A stretch of DNA of 64,000 bases, from contig NZ_RXNU01000001.1 of the NCBI RefSeq assembly GCF_003966225.1, positions 62,001-126,000 of the forward strand. Direction: 5' to 3'. The notes under the pieces were generated by a model. It had not been told where the DNA came from, did not search any database, and was given only the letters and a program-made list of their open reading frames with translations. Shown here in pieces: positions 27,419 through 36,168 of the stretch. The stretch comes from Shewanella canadensis. Lineage in GTDB: Bacteria > Pseudomonadota > Gammaproteobacteria > Enterobacterales > Shewanellaceae. Numbering within the stretch: the first letter of the stretch is position 1; every line of letters begins with the position of its first letter. The position numbers were made by a program, and so were the translations under genes.

Positions 27419-27706
27419 TTTTTCTTGGGAGATGACAGAGGGGAATCTATGGGATGACTGCAATTACCTATTAAAAATATGAATTTAACTGGGGGAATTA
27501 TCGATTCGAGTTTTGAGTATATTCACCTGCTCTTAACCTCGAATATCATTAAATCCTAAATATGTGAACATCACCTTAAAATACGGACGAAAGCACTACA
27601 AATTTTGAGCGAATTATCACATTCTCCCCTACTGCTTACTTGTAAAATTTACACTGTTGGTAAAGTGGTAAATAAATCAATAAGCATAGAAAATTAGTAG
27701 GGGTTA

Positions 27707-28993
27707 ATGGTGTTAAAAATCACTCCTTATCTGGAGTTAGATACAGAAGCCAATCATTTAGTTGATCATGTAAATGGGAAGAATATCAGCCTGACTTTCT
27801 CTGAGTCTGCGGTGCTGAATTGTCTGCTGCTCTCTTCCAACTCTGTCTGTTCTAAAGATGAGCTGCTCGGTGCTGGTTGGCCCGATCGTGTCGTTGCTAC
27901 AACATCGTTAACTCAGTGTATCAGTACGCTGCGTAAGAAACTCGATCCCTATAGAGAGGTGCAACTAAAAACGGTTGCGCGTCGTGGTTATCAGCTGCAT
28001 ATAGCGACACAATCCCATGTAAAAATGTTGGCCGTGAATGATGCCGAGTCTATGCGAGCTGCTATTGTCGATGTCTCACTGGTGGTAAAAGTTTCGGGCA
28101 TCCTGCTTGCGTTATTTTTGGTGCTACTTGTCTGGTATTTTAGTGATTATCACAAGGTAAGTCAGAACTTGTCTCTTTGGAGCGCCGATAAGCGGGTTGA
28201 GCTCAAAATTGGTGGGATCACCGGAGATGCGCAACTGCTTTATAAAGATGGCGCTCCCCACCTACATCCATCCATGTGGGAAAAGCATCTCGATTCTGAT
28301 GGTGATTACCTCGCCTCCTACCCGGGCTTCAATGCGTTTGTGGCGACCGATGGTACAAATTACTCAATGGCCATCTGTCCGGGCAGTGATAAAGAGCAGT
28401 GCTCCGGAAATGGATTGATCAATATCACCTCCGTCGACTCTGAGCCAGCCGGTTTAAATATGAAAGATTTTGCAGAGTTGTCGAAAAAGATGGAGCAGAG
28501 GATACGCTATAACCGTATCATGCTGCCTGAGAGTGAAGAGGGCGTCGGAGCCCTGATCGAGCACCACTATCATGCCGATGTCTATTTTCCTGTAAAAGGG
28601 GAGCTGCTGATCAGGTCTGATATCAGCATGTCTCTCATCTATGATTCGGACACTACGGGTGAGTTTCACTCCTCGACCTGTATTACCGACGAAGATTGTC
28701 TGACCACGCCGATAAAGTACAAGATTAGGGGCAAGTTTAAGCAATACAGTGAGACAATCGATAATCTGAAAATTGATGCTTTTCAGGTGAGCGTACAGCA
28801 GAAAGATTTGATTAAACCCGAGCGACTCAATGCTTCGGCGGTCCCCTTTTATCGTGATCTGAGAAAGCGTGATATTAAGGACGAAGAACTCTACTTCTTC
28901 CGCATATATCAGGATGATAAGACCGCGGTATGGATAACGCCCCTCTTTGGTCAGGTTACGGCCTGGTACAAATATGACCAGGTAGATATCTGA
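27707..28993 (+). CDS. CadC/ToxR-like membrane transcription regulator (sir copy 1)
   Basis: 428 residues. Residues 1-105 are an OmpR-type winged helix ('SKDELLGAGWPDRVVATTSLTQCISTLRKKLD', 'VARRGYQLH'), then one membrane helix (about 130-150, 'SGILLALFLVLLVWYF') and a periplasmic domain of about 275 residues. Four periplasmic Cys are conserved in both copies ('ICPGSDKEQCSG' and 'STCITDEDCLTTP') and could form disulfides. It lies 288 bases after the permease, probably with its own promoter, and would control the sir genes in response to a periplasmic signal; the ligand is unknown. Confidence 0.85.
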   Translation: MVLKITPYLELDTEANHLVDHVNGKNISLTFSESAVLNCLLLSSNSVCSKDELLGAGWPDRVVATTSLTQCISTLRKKLDPYREVQLKTVARRGYQLHIATQSHVKMLAVNDAESMRAAIVDVSLVVKVSGILLALFLVLLVWYFSDYHKVSQNLSLWSADKRVELKIGGITGDAQLLYKDGAPHLHPSMWEKHLDSDGDYLASYPGFNAFVATDGTNYSMAICPGSDKEQCSGNGLINITSVDSEPAGLNMKDFAELSKKMEQRIRYNRIMLPESEEGVGALIEHHYHADVYFPVKGELLIRSDISMSLIYDSDTTGEFHSSTCITDEDCLTTPIKYKIRGKFKQYSETIDNLKIDAFQVSVQQKDLIKPERLNASAVPFYRDLRKRDIKDEELYFFRIYQDDKTAVWITPLFGQVTAWYKYDQVDI

Positions 28994-29026
28994 TATCTAT
29001 TGGATGGTTCCCATTAGGCCAGCTGA

Positions 29027-29053
29027 AGCCCGTATCAATTACGGGCTTTTTTG
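29027..29053 (+). terminator. Rho-independent terminator after sir copy 1
   Basis: GCCCGT (29028-29033) pairs with ACGGGC (29041-29046), followed by six T. It separates the two operon copies. Confidence 0.85.
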
Positions 29054-29607
29054 TATATGGTCGTTTCGTTTTTACAGCCCGACATACCTTCCGTATGACG
29101 GTTATGTCCGCCATCTCAGCCTCTTCACAAGCCACTGAGGCTGATTACATACCAAAGCAGGGCTAGCTTTAAACTCCTTCCTCAGCTAGCGTACTCGTCC
29201 CATGACAGGTTATACCGATTGGTATTATTCACCACCCAGTTTTACTCCTTCTCAAATACTCTGCCGGCTCTCTCACTTCAATACCTTATTGTGACCCACT
29301 CAAGATTTTGCTCGCTTCTTCATCAACTTTTGACCCTAAACAGAACTAAAAGAACGATTTTTATTTCTAAAATGATATTTTTTGAAATGTTTAAGCTACT
29401 GAATTCAATTGTAAATATTGGTTTTATATCTGATTGAATCTGATGTTTTTTTAAGTGTGCTTTGAAGCAAATTTTTACTGTTTTTTATATGGAAAATAGA
29501 TGTTGCTCAGTTGTTTAGGTCAATCGGTGAACGGTTAGATTCAAAAAAGCATGTTTATAAAGGCATGCCAAAAACATGAAAAATAAAACAATGATAAGTA
29601 GGAGTGA
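29054..29607 (+). promoter_or_regulatory. Region upstream of sirA copy 2
   Basis: About 550 bases with no supportable gene. A weak hairpin CAGCCTC/GAGGCTG lies near 29115-29145. ATATGGAAAATAG at 29487-29499 matches the sirA copy 1 upstream motif. The second operon therefore likely has its own promoter. AGGAG precedes the sirA start. Confidence 0.45.
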
Positions 29608-31641
29608 ATGATGAGACGATGGAAACACAAGGTAGCATTAAGTGTGCTGTTTTGTTTTGGTGCCATTGCCAATGCGAACGCTGCCGGAAAGTATGACAGC
29701 ATACCTCAAATGGGAAAAACGGCTAAAGAGTCGATTGCTAATTACCAGGGAACAGAGAGGATCAATGGCGTAAAAACGCTGCAAGATTATATTGTCCAAG
29801 AGGAGGAGTTGTTCGACTTCCTTTTCGAAAATCACCCGATGTTCAAATACCAGGAGTCAGGAAATCTAGTCGGTGATTACCACATCAGTGATCGTGGTGA
29901 AGAGTATCTCGATACAGGACACAGCCCTTCATACAGTAAAGGTGTAGGTAAGCCTCGCGCGGTTCAGTATCGCTTAGGTGCCAAGTCTATCTTAGATTAT
30001 CCAAACAACTTCGTTGGTCCTGAAAAGTGCGCCGAATGTCATGCGACTCAATATGAGAAGTGGCAACGTTCGCGTCATGCAAAAACAATTCGTTTCCCAG
30101 GTGAGCACCCTGAGGTCGACAACGACCTAGAGCAAACCATGTATGGCACTAAAGATACCTCTATCTTGCCAGACGGTGTTACACCGGATGCTATCTATGC
30201 AACCGTTGGTACGCCACGTACCAAGTATGGTTTTATCGATGCGTGGCTGGTACGTGGTACCTATCATATCGAAGGCGGTCTACTTAAAGATGGCACAGGT
30301 AAGATGGTTGCAGGTGCTAACCAGTTCTCTCGTGGTTGGGCTGAGTGGCTAACACCTGAGGTGGCTAAGAAGATTAACGATGTAATCCCAGCCTTCCCAA
30401 CAACGTTAGAAGCCTTCGGCGCTTCAGGTTCACACCAGAAAGGGATGAGCTCATACGGTGCAAAATACCGTGAAGCTATGCTTTTCCAACCTGCCAGTTC
30501 TTATTGCGAAATTTGTCATACCTTTAAGTTTGATTTCCAAAGCAAGCAAGAGTACTTCGATGCCCTAGGCGACCCGAAGAAGTTGCAAGAGCATACCATC
30601 AGTAAGGGTATTGCTTGTGAGGAGTGTCATGGCGCAGGTGGTCACTTAGATGGTGGTACTGGCGGCATGCAATCTAACTGTGAACGTTGTCACCAGCGCT
30701 TCCAGTACGATCCTACTCTTCAGGATACACCAGAAGCTCAAGAGAAAGGTGAGTATGCATTTGGTGTGAAGATGAAGTCACTATGTCCATCTTGTGGTAC
30801 CGAAGGTTCTCAGATGTATAACTCTGAGCACTATGAGAAGGGCATGCGTTGTACTACCTGTCACGATCCGCACGAAGTGACTGACGGTACTTGGATGTCT
30901 GGCATCACTAAGCCAAAGCTTAAGAAAGACTGTCAAGACTGTCATGAAGCTCAAACGCTGATTGCCAGCAACACAGACACTCACAGCGAACAGACGTGTC
31001 AAAGCTGTCACATGCCAAACATGGGTAGCTGCGAAAACTTCAAGGCGATGCAGTTCCCTGATCAAGCTGGTTTCGATGCAGTGCGTAAGTCACACATGTG
31101 GAAGATTGACGTAGATCCGGTGCGTAAGACAATTAACCCACCTGAAGGTGAGCCTCGTACACAGGGCCCTGATGGCGGTAAAGGTTGGACCGTTGCTAAG
31201 AACGAAGAGGGTCGTAGCTACCTGGATCTAATGTGGTCTTGTGCACGTACCGCTATCTCTGACCACGATGTGGTTGAGAACAAAGGTTGTCACAGCCAGT
31301 TCCAGTCTGAACTTGAAGTAGGCCTACATTACGAAGACCAGAAAGAGATTTATGGTGAAGTAATGAAGATGCAAACACCTGTTAAAGAGGTTTATGCCAA
31401 GGTTGAGCAAGCGCTTGAGCGTATCGACCAGCTACTCGAAGTCACTAAGCTGTCTGTTGAAGACAAGACTCAGGTTCTAATGCTTGCAGAAAAAGCAGAA
31501 GAGACTGTCAATCTGGTTAAGAAAGATGGCTCTTGGGGTGTTCACGGGTTCCGTTATACCCAGAAGCGTCTCGATGCTGCACTTACTTATGTAACACAAG
31601 CGCAAAACATCTTAGACGGCACGGGTTACGCGGCTAAATAA
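29608..31641 (+). CDS. sirA: SirA (copy 2): octahaem c / copper sulfite reductase
   Basis: 677 residues with a signal peptide ending 'ANANAA'. It keeps all seven CXXCH motifs (CAECH, CEICH, CEECH, CERCH, CTTCH, CQDCH, CQSCH) and the CX15CH at residues 545-562 (CARTAIS...ENKGCH), plus the [10 protein letters not shown] and MGSCENF cysteines proposed as copper ligands. It should therefore be an active sulfite reductase. Changes from copy 1 are spread along the protein, with loop differences after '[13 protein letters not shown]' and a short insertion at '[11 protein letters not shown]'. The pattern suggests an old duplication or acquired second allele under continued selection. Confidence 0.95.
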   Translation: MMRRWKHKVALSVLFCFGAIANANAAGKYDSIPQMGKTAKESIANYQGTERINGVKTLQDYIVQEEELFDFLFENHPMFKYQESGNLVGDYHISDRGEEYLDTGHSPSYSKGVGKPRAVQYRLGAKSILDYPNNFVGPEKCAECHATQYEKWQRSRHAKTIRFPGEHPEVDNDLEQTMYGTKDTSILPDGVTPDAIYATVGTPRTKYGFIDAWLVRGTYHIEGGLLKDGTGKMVAGANQFSRGWAEWLTPEVAKKINDVIPAFPTTLEAFGASGSHQKGMSSYGAKYREAMLFQPASSYCEICHTFKFDFQSKQEYFDALGDPKKLQEHTISKGIACEECHGAGGHLDGGTGGMQSNCERCHQRFQYDPTLQDTPEAQEKGEYAFGVKMKSLCPSCGTEGSQMYNSEHYEKGMRCTTCHDPHEVTDGTWMSGITKPKLKKDCQDCHEAQTLIASNTDTHSEQTCQSCHMPNMGSCENFKAMQFPDQAGFDAVRKSHMWKIDVDPVRKTINPPEGEPRTQGPDGGKGWTVAKNEEGRSYLDLMWSCARTAISDHDVVENKGCHSQFQSELEVGLHYEDQKEIYGEVMKMQTPVKEVYAKVEQALERIDQLLEVTKLSVEDKTQVLMLAEKAEETVNLVKKDGSWGVHGFRYTQKRLDAALTYVTQAQNILDGTGYAAK

Positions 31642-31669
31642 GGCTTGCTGACTCATTAGCAAAACCTAT

Positions 31670-31699
31670 CCCGGTATCTCAGAGGGTTGAGGTATCGGG
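31670..31699 (+). promoter_or_regulatory. Stem-loop between sirA copy 2 and the rhodanese gene
   Basis: CCCGGTATCTCA (31670-31681) pairs with TGAGGTATCGGG (31688-31699) with two G-U pairs and a 6-base loop, in the same place as the copy 1 stem but unrelated in sequence. Confidence 0.6.
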
Positions 31700-31718
31700 G
31701 TAAACAAGAGAATTAATT

Positions 31719-32147
31719 ATGAAGAAAGCACTGGGTCAAATAGTTGTTTCACTCACTTTACTGTTAAGCGCTGCAACTTGTTTTGCCGGAGGCGGTTCGG
31801 ATATGGCACCGGCTCCCCACCAAGACGTTCAGTTAAACCCGATCTCAATGACAGAGGCCGAAACATTGGTGGGTAAAGAGGGTGTCTACTTTTTTGATGT
31901 TAATACGCTTGAGCTTTGGGCTGAAGGGTATATTCCAGGTGCTATCTATTTCAACGTTAAAGATTGGAAAAAACTACTTCCAGAGAATAAAGATACCGTG
32001 ATGGTTTTTTACTGCGCCAATCGTCTGTGTAACGCCAGTGAAATCGCGGCAAGAGCCGTGATGAAGCTAGGGTATACCGGAGTACGACACATGTATGACG
32101 GAATATATGGGTGGCGTTTAGCAAACCGAGTGACGGAAAAACCATAA
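31719..32147 (+). CDS. Periplasmic rhodanese-like protein (sir copy 2)
   Basis: 142 residues, nearly identical to copy 1 in the mature domain ('VGKEGVYFFDVNTLELWAEGYIPGAIYFNV'). The signal peptide ends near residue 23. The active loop 'FYCANRLCNASE' has Cys99 and Cys104. This is one of the best-conserved genes between the operons outside its signal peptide, which argues for an important job close to SirA, such as binding a sulfur intermediate. Confidence 0.85.
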   Translation: MKKALGQIVVSLTLLLSAATCFAGGGSDMAPAPHQDVQLNPISMTEAETLVGKEGVYFFDVNTLELWAEGYIPGAIYFNVKDWKKLLPENKDTVMVFYCANRLCNASEIAARAVMKLGYTGVRHMYDGIYGWRLANRVTEKP

Positions 32148-32209
32148 CAGATAGATGTGCAGTAAAGCTCAGTATTAAAGATGTTTGACTAAATTAAGAG
32201 AAAATTGAT

Positions 32210-32995
32210 ATGAAAAAATTTACTAAAAGTTCACTCGCTGTGATCACTGGTCTCTCTCTGTTTGTATCTGGTTACAGCATCGCTGATGACGACACCTCCT
32301 CAGATGTGCAACAACAGTCTTATAGCATAGGCGCTTCGCTGGGTAAGTATGTTTCCAGCCAGATATATAGCCAAACGCAGTTAGGTGCCGAGGTCGATGT
32401 CGACTTAGTGGTAAAAGGCGTGATCGATGCGCTCAAAGGGGAGCAGAAATATTCGGATGAAGAGATATTAACCTTTCTCAATCAGCGTGCCGAGCAGCTA
32501 AATGCAGCCCGTGAGGCCGAAGATGCGCGCATCGCCCTTAAAAACATGACTGAGGGTAGCGCATACCTTGCCAGTAACAAGAAGAGTGACAAGGTTACGG
32601 TCACCGAATCTGGCCTGCAATACGAAGTCATCACTATGGGAGAGGGGCGTAAGGCGAACCCTGAAGATGTGGTAACGGTTCACTATAAGGGGCTGTTAAT
32701 CGACGGTACCGAATTTGATAACTCCTATGAACGCGATGAGCCAAACCGCTTTGCGTTAATGAGTGTGATCGAAGGCTGGCAAGAGGGAATCACTCTGATG
32801 CCAGAAGGGTCAACATTTAAGTTCACCATCCCGTCTGAGCTTGCCTATGGCAAGAAACAAGTGGGCATTATCCCACCTAGCTCCATCTTAGTTTTTGAGG
32901 TTGAGCTAGTCAAAGTCGAAGAGCCTGGTGAGAACTCTCACGGTATGGGCTTAAGCGGAATGGGTATGGGAGGCATGATGGGCAAAGCCCACTAA
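32210..32995 (+). CDS. FKBP-type peptidyl-prolyl isomerase with Met/His-rich tail (sir copy 2)
   Basis: 261 residues. Signal peptide, FKBP N-terminal helical domain, and FKBP domain ('VTVHYKGLLIDGTEFDNSY', 'SELAYGKKQVGIIPPSSILVFEVELVKVE') match copy 1. The C-terminal tail 'SHGMGLSGMGMGGMM' ending in KAH is kept, although such a flexible tail would be expected to drift if unimportant. Likely a periplasmic folding factor for SirA; a copper-binding role for the tail is inferred. Confidence 0.9.
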   Translation: MKKFTKSSLAVITGLSLFVSGYSIADDDTSSDVQQQSYSIGASLGKYVSSQIYSQTQLGAEVDVDLVVKGVIDALKGEQKYSDEEILTFLNQRAEQLNAAREAEDARIALKNMTEGSAYLASNKKSDKVTVTESGLQYEVITMGEGRKANPEDVVTVHYKGLLIDGTEFDNSYERDEPNRFALMSVIEGWQEGITLMPEGSTFKFTIPSELAYGKKQVGIIPPSSILVFEVELVKVEEPGENSHGMGLSGMGMGGMMGKAH

Positions 32996-33055
32996 CAATA
33001 ACAGGATTTCAAAGACAGAAATTCGACACGTTTAATTCGTTTTTAGAGAGTCACT

Positions 33056-33778
33056 ATGAATAGTCTTGCTATCGGTATTGGGGTAACACTTTGTGCTTTT
33101 ATAGCGCTGATTTGGCGACATCATCTCCGGTGTCTCAATCAAGGGGTCATTCATATTGCAAAGCAGTCAAATGCATGTGATAGCGAAGTGATAACACCAT
33201 CTTTAGATATAAAGATACCTGTGCTGCTATCCATAGTGCTCCTTTTTTCGAGCGTATCGCTTTACTCGCAACTGGGTCACTTCAGTGACTGGGATAAAGG
33301 GAACGTAGATGAACATATTGATTACCTGATCACCGCAGATATCAATAAAAATGCAAAAACAGTTAATGAGCAACCAAACAATGAAATTGCATTATTAAAT
33401 TTGGCTCAATCTTATGCCGATGGTGGGCTTTATTCAGATTCAGTGAAAACCTTCGATGAATTACTTCAGTTAACGGGTGATGATGCCGGTATTTTGGGCA
33501 TGAAAGCCAATGCCATGTACTACCGTGATAACCGGGCGATGAGTCTCGATATCGATCTCGTTATCGCCAGAGCACTCGCCATCGATGAATATGAATTTCA
33601 GTCCAGATTACTGCTAGCGACTCACGGATACCTTAATGGAAATGATGAAGAAGCCATTAAGCAGTGGGAGTTGTTACTCAAGAGTGATAGCCAAAGTTTT
33701 AATAGAGACTCAATTAATAATGCAATTTTACGAGCCGAGCAAAAAATAGCTAATCGTTCAGTGACTGCATCTGAGTAG
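33056..33778 (+). CDS. CcmI/NrfG-like TPR protein (sir copy 2)
   Basis: 240 residues: two N-terminal membrane segments (about 2-18 and 52-72), then TPR repeats with 'NEQPNNEIALLNLAQSYADGGLYSDSVKTFDELL' and 'NNAILRAEQKIANR' at the end. It differs strongly from copy 1 in the membrane and linker parts but keeps the TPR core. Since only one sirEFG is present, each operon apparently brings its own apocytochrome presenter to a shared lyase. Confidence 0.8.
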   Translation: MNSLAIGIGVTLCAFIALIWRHHLRCLNQGVIHIAKQSNACDSEVITPSLDIKIPVLLSIVLLFSSVSLYSQLGHFSDWDKGNVDEHIDYLITADINKNAKTVNEQPNNEIALLNLAQSYADGGLYSDSVKTFDELLQLTGDDAGILGMKANAMYYRDNRAMSLDIDLVIARALAIDEYEFQSRLLLATHGYLNGNDEEAIKQWELLLKSDSQSFNRDSINNAILRAEQKIANRSVTASE

Positions 33779-33809
33779 AGTCACATTAAACCAAATAAAT
33801 ATAAAACAG

Positions 33810-33827
33810 ATCAGCAGAATAGCTGAT
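33810..33827 (+). promoter_or_regulatory. Small hairpin before sirC copy 2
   Basis: ATCAGC (33810-33815) pairs with GCTGAT (33822-33827), a few bases before the GGAGG of sirC, mirroring copy 1 in position but not sequence. Confidence 0.5.
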
Positions 33828-33841
33828 AGATGGAGGATGCT

Positions 33842-34552
33842 GTGAGTGAAAACATAGAGAGACGGAGGTTCCTTAAGTGCTTAGGAGCCAGCTCTTTGAT
33901 AATAGCGCCCTTAGGGTGCACTTCGGTCAAAGAGAAGGAGTCAGATGCAAACAAGCCCCATTATGCGATGGTGTTTGATCAAAATAAGTGTACTGGCTGT
34001 GGTGAGTGTAAAGAGGCCTGTAATTTAGCGAACAACTTACCGGTCGGTAAGTCCAGATTGTTGTTGGAGCAGCATTCTGGTGGGCTGGAGGGGCAGCCTT
34101 GTCCACACTGTGGTAAGACAACTGAATGTGGTTGTGAACGTAAGTTCGTTCGTGTTTCCTGTCAGCAGTGTCAAAACGCCCCCTGTGTTACCGTATGCCC
34201 AACTGGTGCGGCCCACAGAGATGATAAAACCGGCATTGTGACTATGGATGCGAGCAAATGTGCAGGTTGTAAATACTGTATCGGTGCTTGTCCCTATGAT
34301 GCGCGCTTTATCAACAAAGAGACCGATGTTGCCGATAATTGTGATTTTTGTCTACACAGCAAACTGGCGATTGGCGAGCTTCCGGCCTGCGTTCAAAAGT
34401 GCCGTTATGATGCATTGATCTTTGGTGATATCAAGGATCCGACATCCTATGTCAGTAAGTTGCTAAGAGTAAAAGACTCTGTGCGCATGAAGCCTGGATT
34501 TGGTACTGAGCCAAGTCTTAGATACATACCTATTGTTAAGCTGGGGGTATAG
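33842..34552 (+). CDS. sirC: SirC (copy 2): Tat-exported ferredoxin-like [4Fe-4S] protein
   Basis: The GTG at 33842 is taken as start because GGAGG lies five bases upstream and copy 1 uses the same GTG; an in-frame ATG at 33830 overlaps the ribosome site. Twin-arginine signal 'ERRRFLKCLGASS', then CTGCGECKEAC, the insert CPHCGKTTECGCERK, SCQQCQNAPCVTVCPTGAAH, CAGCKYCIGACPYDARF and CDFC...PACVQKCRYDALIFGD. All cluster-binding Cys of copy 1 are kept. Confidence 0.94.
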   Translation: MSENIERRRFLKCLGASSLIIAPLGCTSVKEKESDANKPHYAMVFDQNKCTGCGECKEACNLANNLPVGKSRLLLEQHSGGLEGQPCPHCGKTTECGCERKFVRVSCQQCQNAPCVTVCPTGAAHRDDKTGIVTMDASKCAGCKYCIGACPYDARFINKETDVADNCDFCLHSKLAIGELPACVQKCRYDALIFGDIKDPTSYVSKLLRVKDSVRMKPGFGTEPSLRYIPIVKLGV

Positions 34553-34554
34553 AT

Positions 34555-35502
34555 ATGGACGGTTCAATGGAATTCACTATGGGGCTGTCCGATGGTATCG
34601 CCTGGCCCTGGCCCATCGCGGTTTACCTGTTTTTTGCAGGGATATCGGGTGGTGCGATAGCGACAGCGATATTTATTCGTTTCTATAAAGGCCAGACGGA
34701 AAATACACCTTTTTATAAGGCGGCTGCACTGATCTCGTTTGTGACCATCAGCTTAGGTATGTTGTGCCTGGTTTTAGATCTGACCAATCCACTGTTCTTC
34801 TGGCGGATACTGGTTTACTACAATCTTAACTCAGTGATGTCGATAGGTGTTATTGCACTGACAGCGTATATTCCGCTGGTGGCCTTAATCACCCTGTTCG
34901 CTTTCGAAGATGAGATCCGTAAGATCCCTGCATTGGGCATGTTACTGCCAGTGATTGAGAAGCTAAAAGGAGTGCGTCGCCCATGTGAGGTTGCAGTACT
35001 GATTCTGGCTATGGCGGTGTGTGCGTATACCGGCTTCTTGATCTCTGCTTTGATTCGCTTCCCTATCATTAACACCTCTGTACTGCCGGCGCTATTTATT
35101 GCGTCTGGTATTTCAGCCGGTGCAGCAAGTGCGAAAATGCTGGCTGTTTCAATGTTTAAGGAAGAGATGCACAGCCAGGATATGAAGCTTCTACACGGGG
35201 CCGAATGGCCAATCATGGCAGCCGAGATCCTATTTATCTTTATGATAGCTATGTCTCTGTTTACCGGTAATGCTGGCATGCAAAGCGCGTTCTCTGCTTT
35301 CCATATAGGTGACTGGGCCGGCGTATTTTGGCTTGGGGTTGTAGGGGTAGGATTTTGTGGCCCACTACTACTTAACTTTGCAACGAGTAAGCGTGTTAGC
35401 CACTCAGCGCAAGCCTTCTATGCATCAGGTGTCTGTGCTGTCACAGGTATGATGTGCCTGCGACTATTCATCATCTATGCGGGTCAGAACTTTGCGATTT
35501 AA
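34555..35502 (+). CDS. sirD: SirD (copy 2): NrfD/PsrC-like membrane quinol dehydrogenase
   Basis: 315 residues, the same length as copy 1, with eight membrane helices and the 'WPWPIAVYLFFAGISGGAIA' opening. The central 'LDLTNPLFFWRILVYYNLNSVMSIGV' and 'MSLFTGNAGMQSAF' blocks are unchanged. It starts two bases after sirC. Each operon therefore encodes a full quinol-to-sulfite chain of its own. Confidence 0.93.
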   Translation: MDGSMEFTMGLSDGIAWPWPIAVYLFFAGISGGAIATAIFIRFYKGQTENTPFYKAAALISFVTISLGMLCLVLDLTNPLFFWRILVYYNLNSVMSIGVIALTAYIPLVALITLFAFEDEIRKIPALGMLLPVIEKLKGVRRPCEVAVLILAMAVCAYTGFLISALIRFPIINTSVLPALFIASGISAGAASAKMLAVSMFKEEMHSQDMKLLHGAEWPIMAAEILFIFMIAMSLFTGNAGMQSAFSAFHIGDWAGVFWLGVVGVGFCGPLLLNFATSKRVSHSAQAFYASGVCAVTGMMCLRLFIIYAGQNFAI

Positions 35503-35525
35503 TGTGCAACTGTAATTGAACCTCA

Positions 35526-35637
35526 CTCCTGATACGCCCCTCTGCAAGGGTTGTATTAGGAGCCTGGTCAACAATTACTGCTATACCGACTCACGCCTTA
35601 TCGTTTTTTCCCTGCAAGGTATCGATAAGGCGTTGAG
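35526..35637 (+). promoter_or_regulatory. Two hairpins sharing a CCCTGCAAGG-type loop (sir copy 2)
   Basis: First: CTCCTGATAC (35526-35535) with GTATTAGGAG (35553-35562), loop holding CCCCTCTGCAAGGG. Second: CGCCTTATCG (35594-35603) with CGATAAGGCG (35623-35632), loop holding CCCTGCAAGG. They occupy the sirD to NosL gap, like the single element of copy 1. Arms differ while the loop word recurs. Confidence 0.6.
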
Positions 35638-35673
35638 TGCTATTCCATCACCTCTTATCGAATTGGAAAATGT

Positions 35674-36162
35674 ATGAAAAAGCTGATTCTCATCTTGTTG
35701 GTTATCCCATCTTTATTTGCATGTAGTCGAGGTGATGCCGTTATTGAGCCTATACAGGCGGAAGCTATTCATGAGCATGAGCGCTGTCACCTGTGTGGCA
35801 TGATGATAAAGAAATACCCTGGTCCTAAGGGGCAGTTACACCTTAAAGGTGAAGAGATAGTACCTAAGTTTTGTTCGACCAGAGATATGTTCAATTTCTC
35901 TCTTCAGGCGGAGAATCAACGTCAGATCACCCACCTTATGGTCCATGATATGTCGGCAACCGACTGGGCGCATCCGGATGATAAGCACTTTATCGATGCG
36001 ACTCAGGCCTGGTATGTATATGGGACCAGCAGAAAAGCAGTGATGGGGCCTGCTGTCGCCTCGTTCGCCACCGAAGAGGGGGCCGTTCAATTTGCTAAAG
36101 AGTTTGGGGGAGCTGTTTTAGGCTATGAGCTGATCACCCTCGAGCTACTTCTCGGCGAGTAA
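35674..36162 (+). CDS. NosL-like copper-binding lipoprotein (sir copy 2)
   Basis: 162 residues with lipobox 'LFAC' (lipidated Cys17). The copper motif 'ERCHLCGMM' places Cys38, Cys41 and Met43-44 as ligands. 'FCSTRDMFNFSLQAENQRQI' and 'YVYGTSRKAVMGPAVASF' match copy 1. Expected outer-membrane-anchored Cu(I) carrier in the periplasm that serves SirA maturation. Confidence 0.9.
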   Translation: MKKLILILLVIPSLFACSRGDAVIEPIQAEAIHEHERCHLCGMMIKKYPGPKGQLHLKGEEIVPKFCSTRDMFNFSLQAENQRQITHLMVHDMSATDWAHPDDKHFIDATQAWYVYGTSRKAVMGPAVASFATEEGAVQFAKEFGGAVLGYELITLELLLGE

Positions 36163-36168
36163 CCGCCT

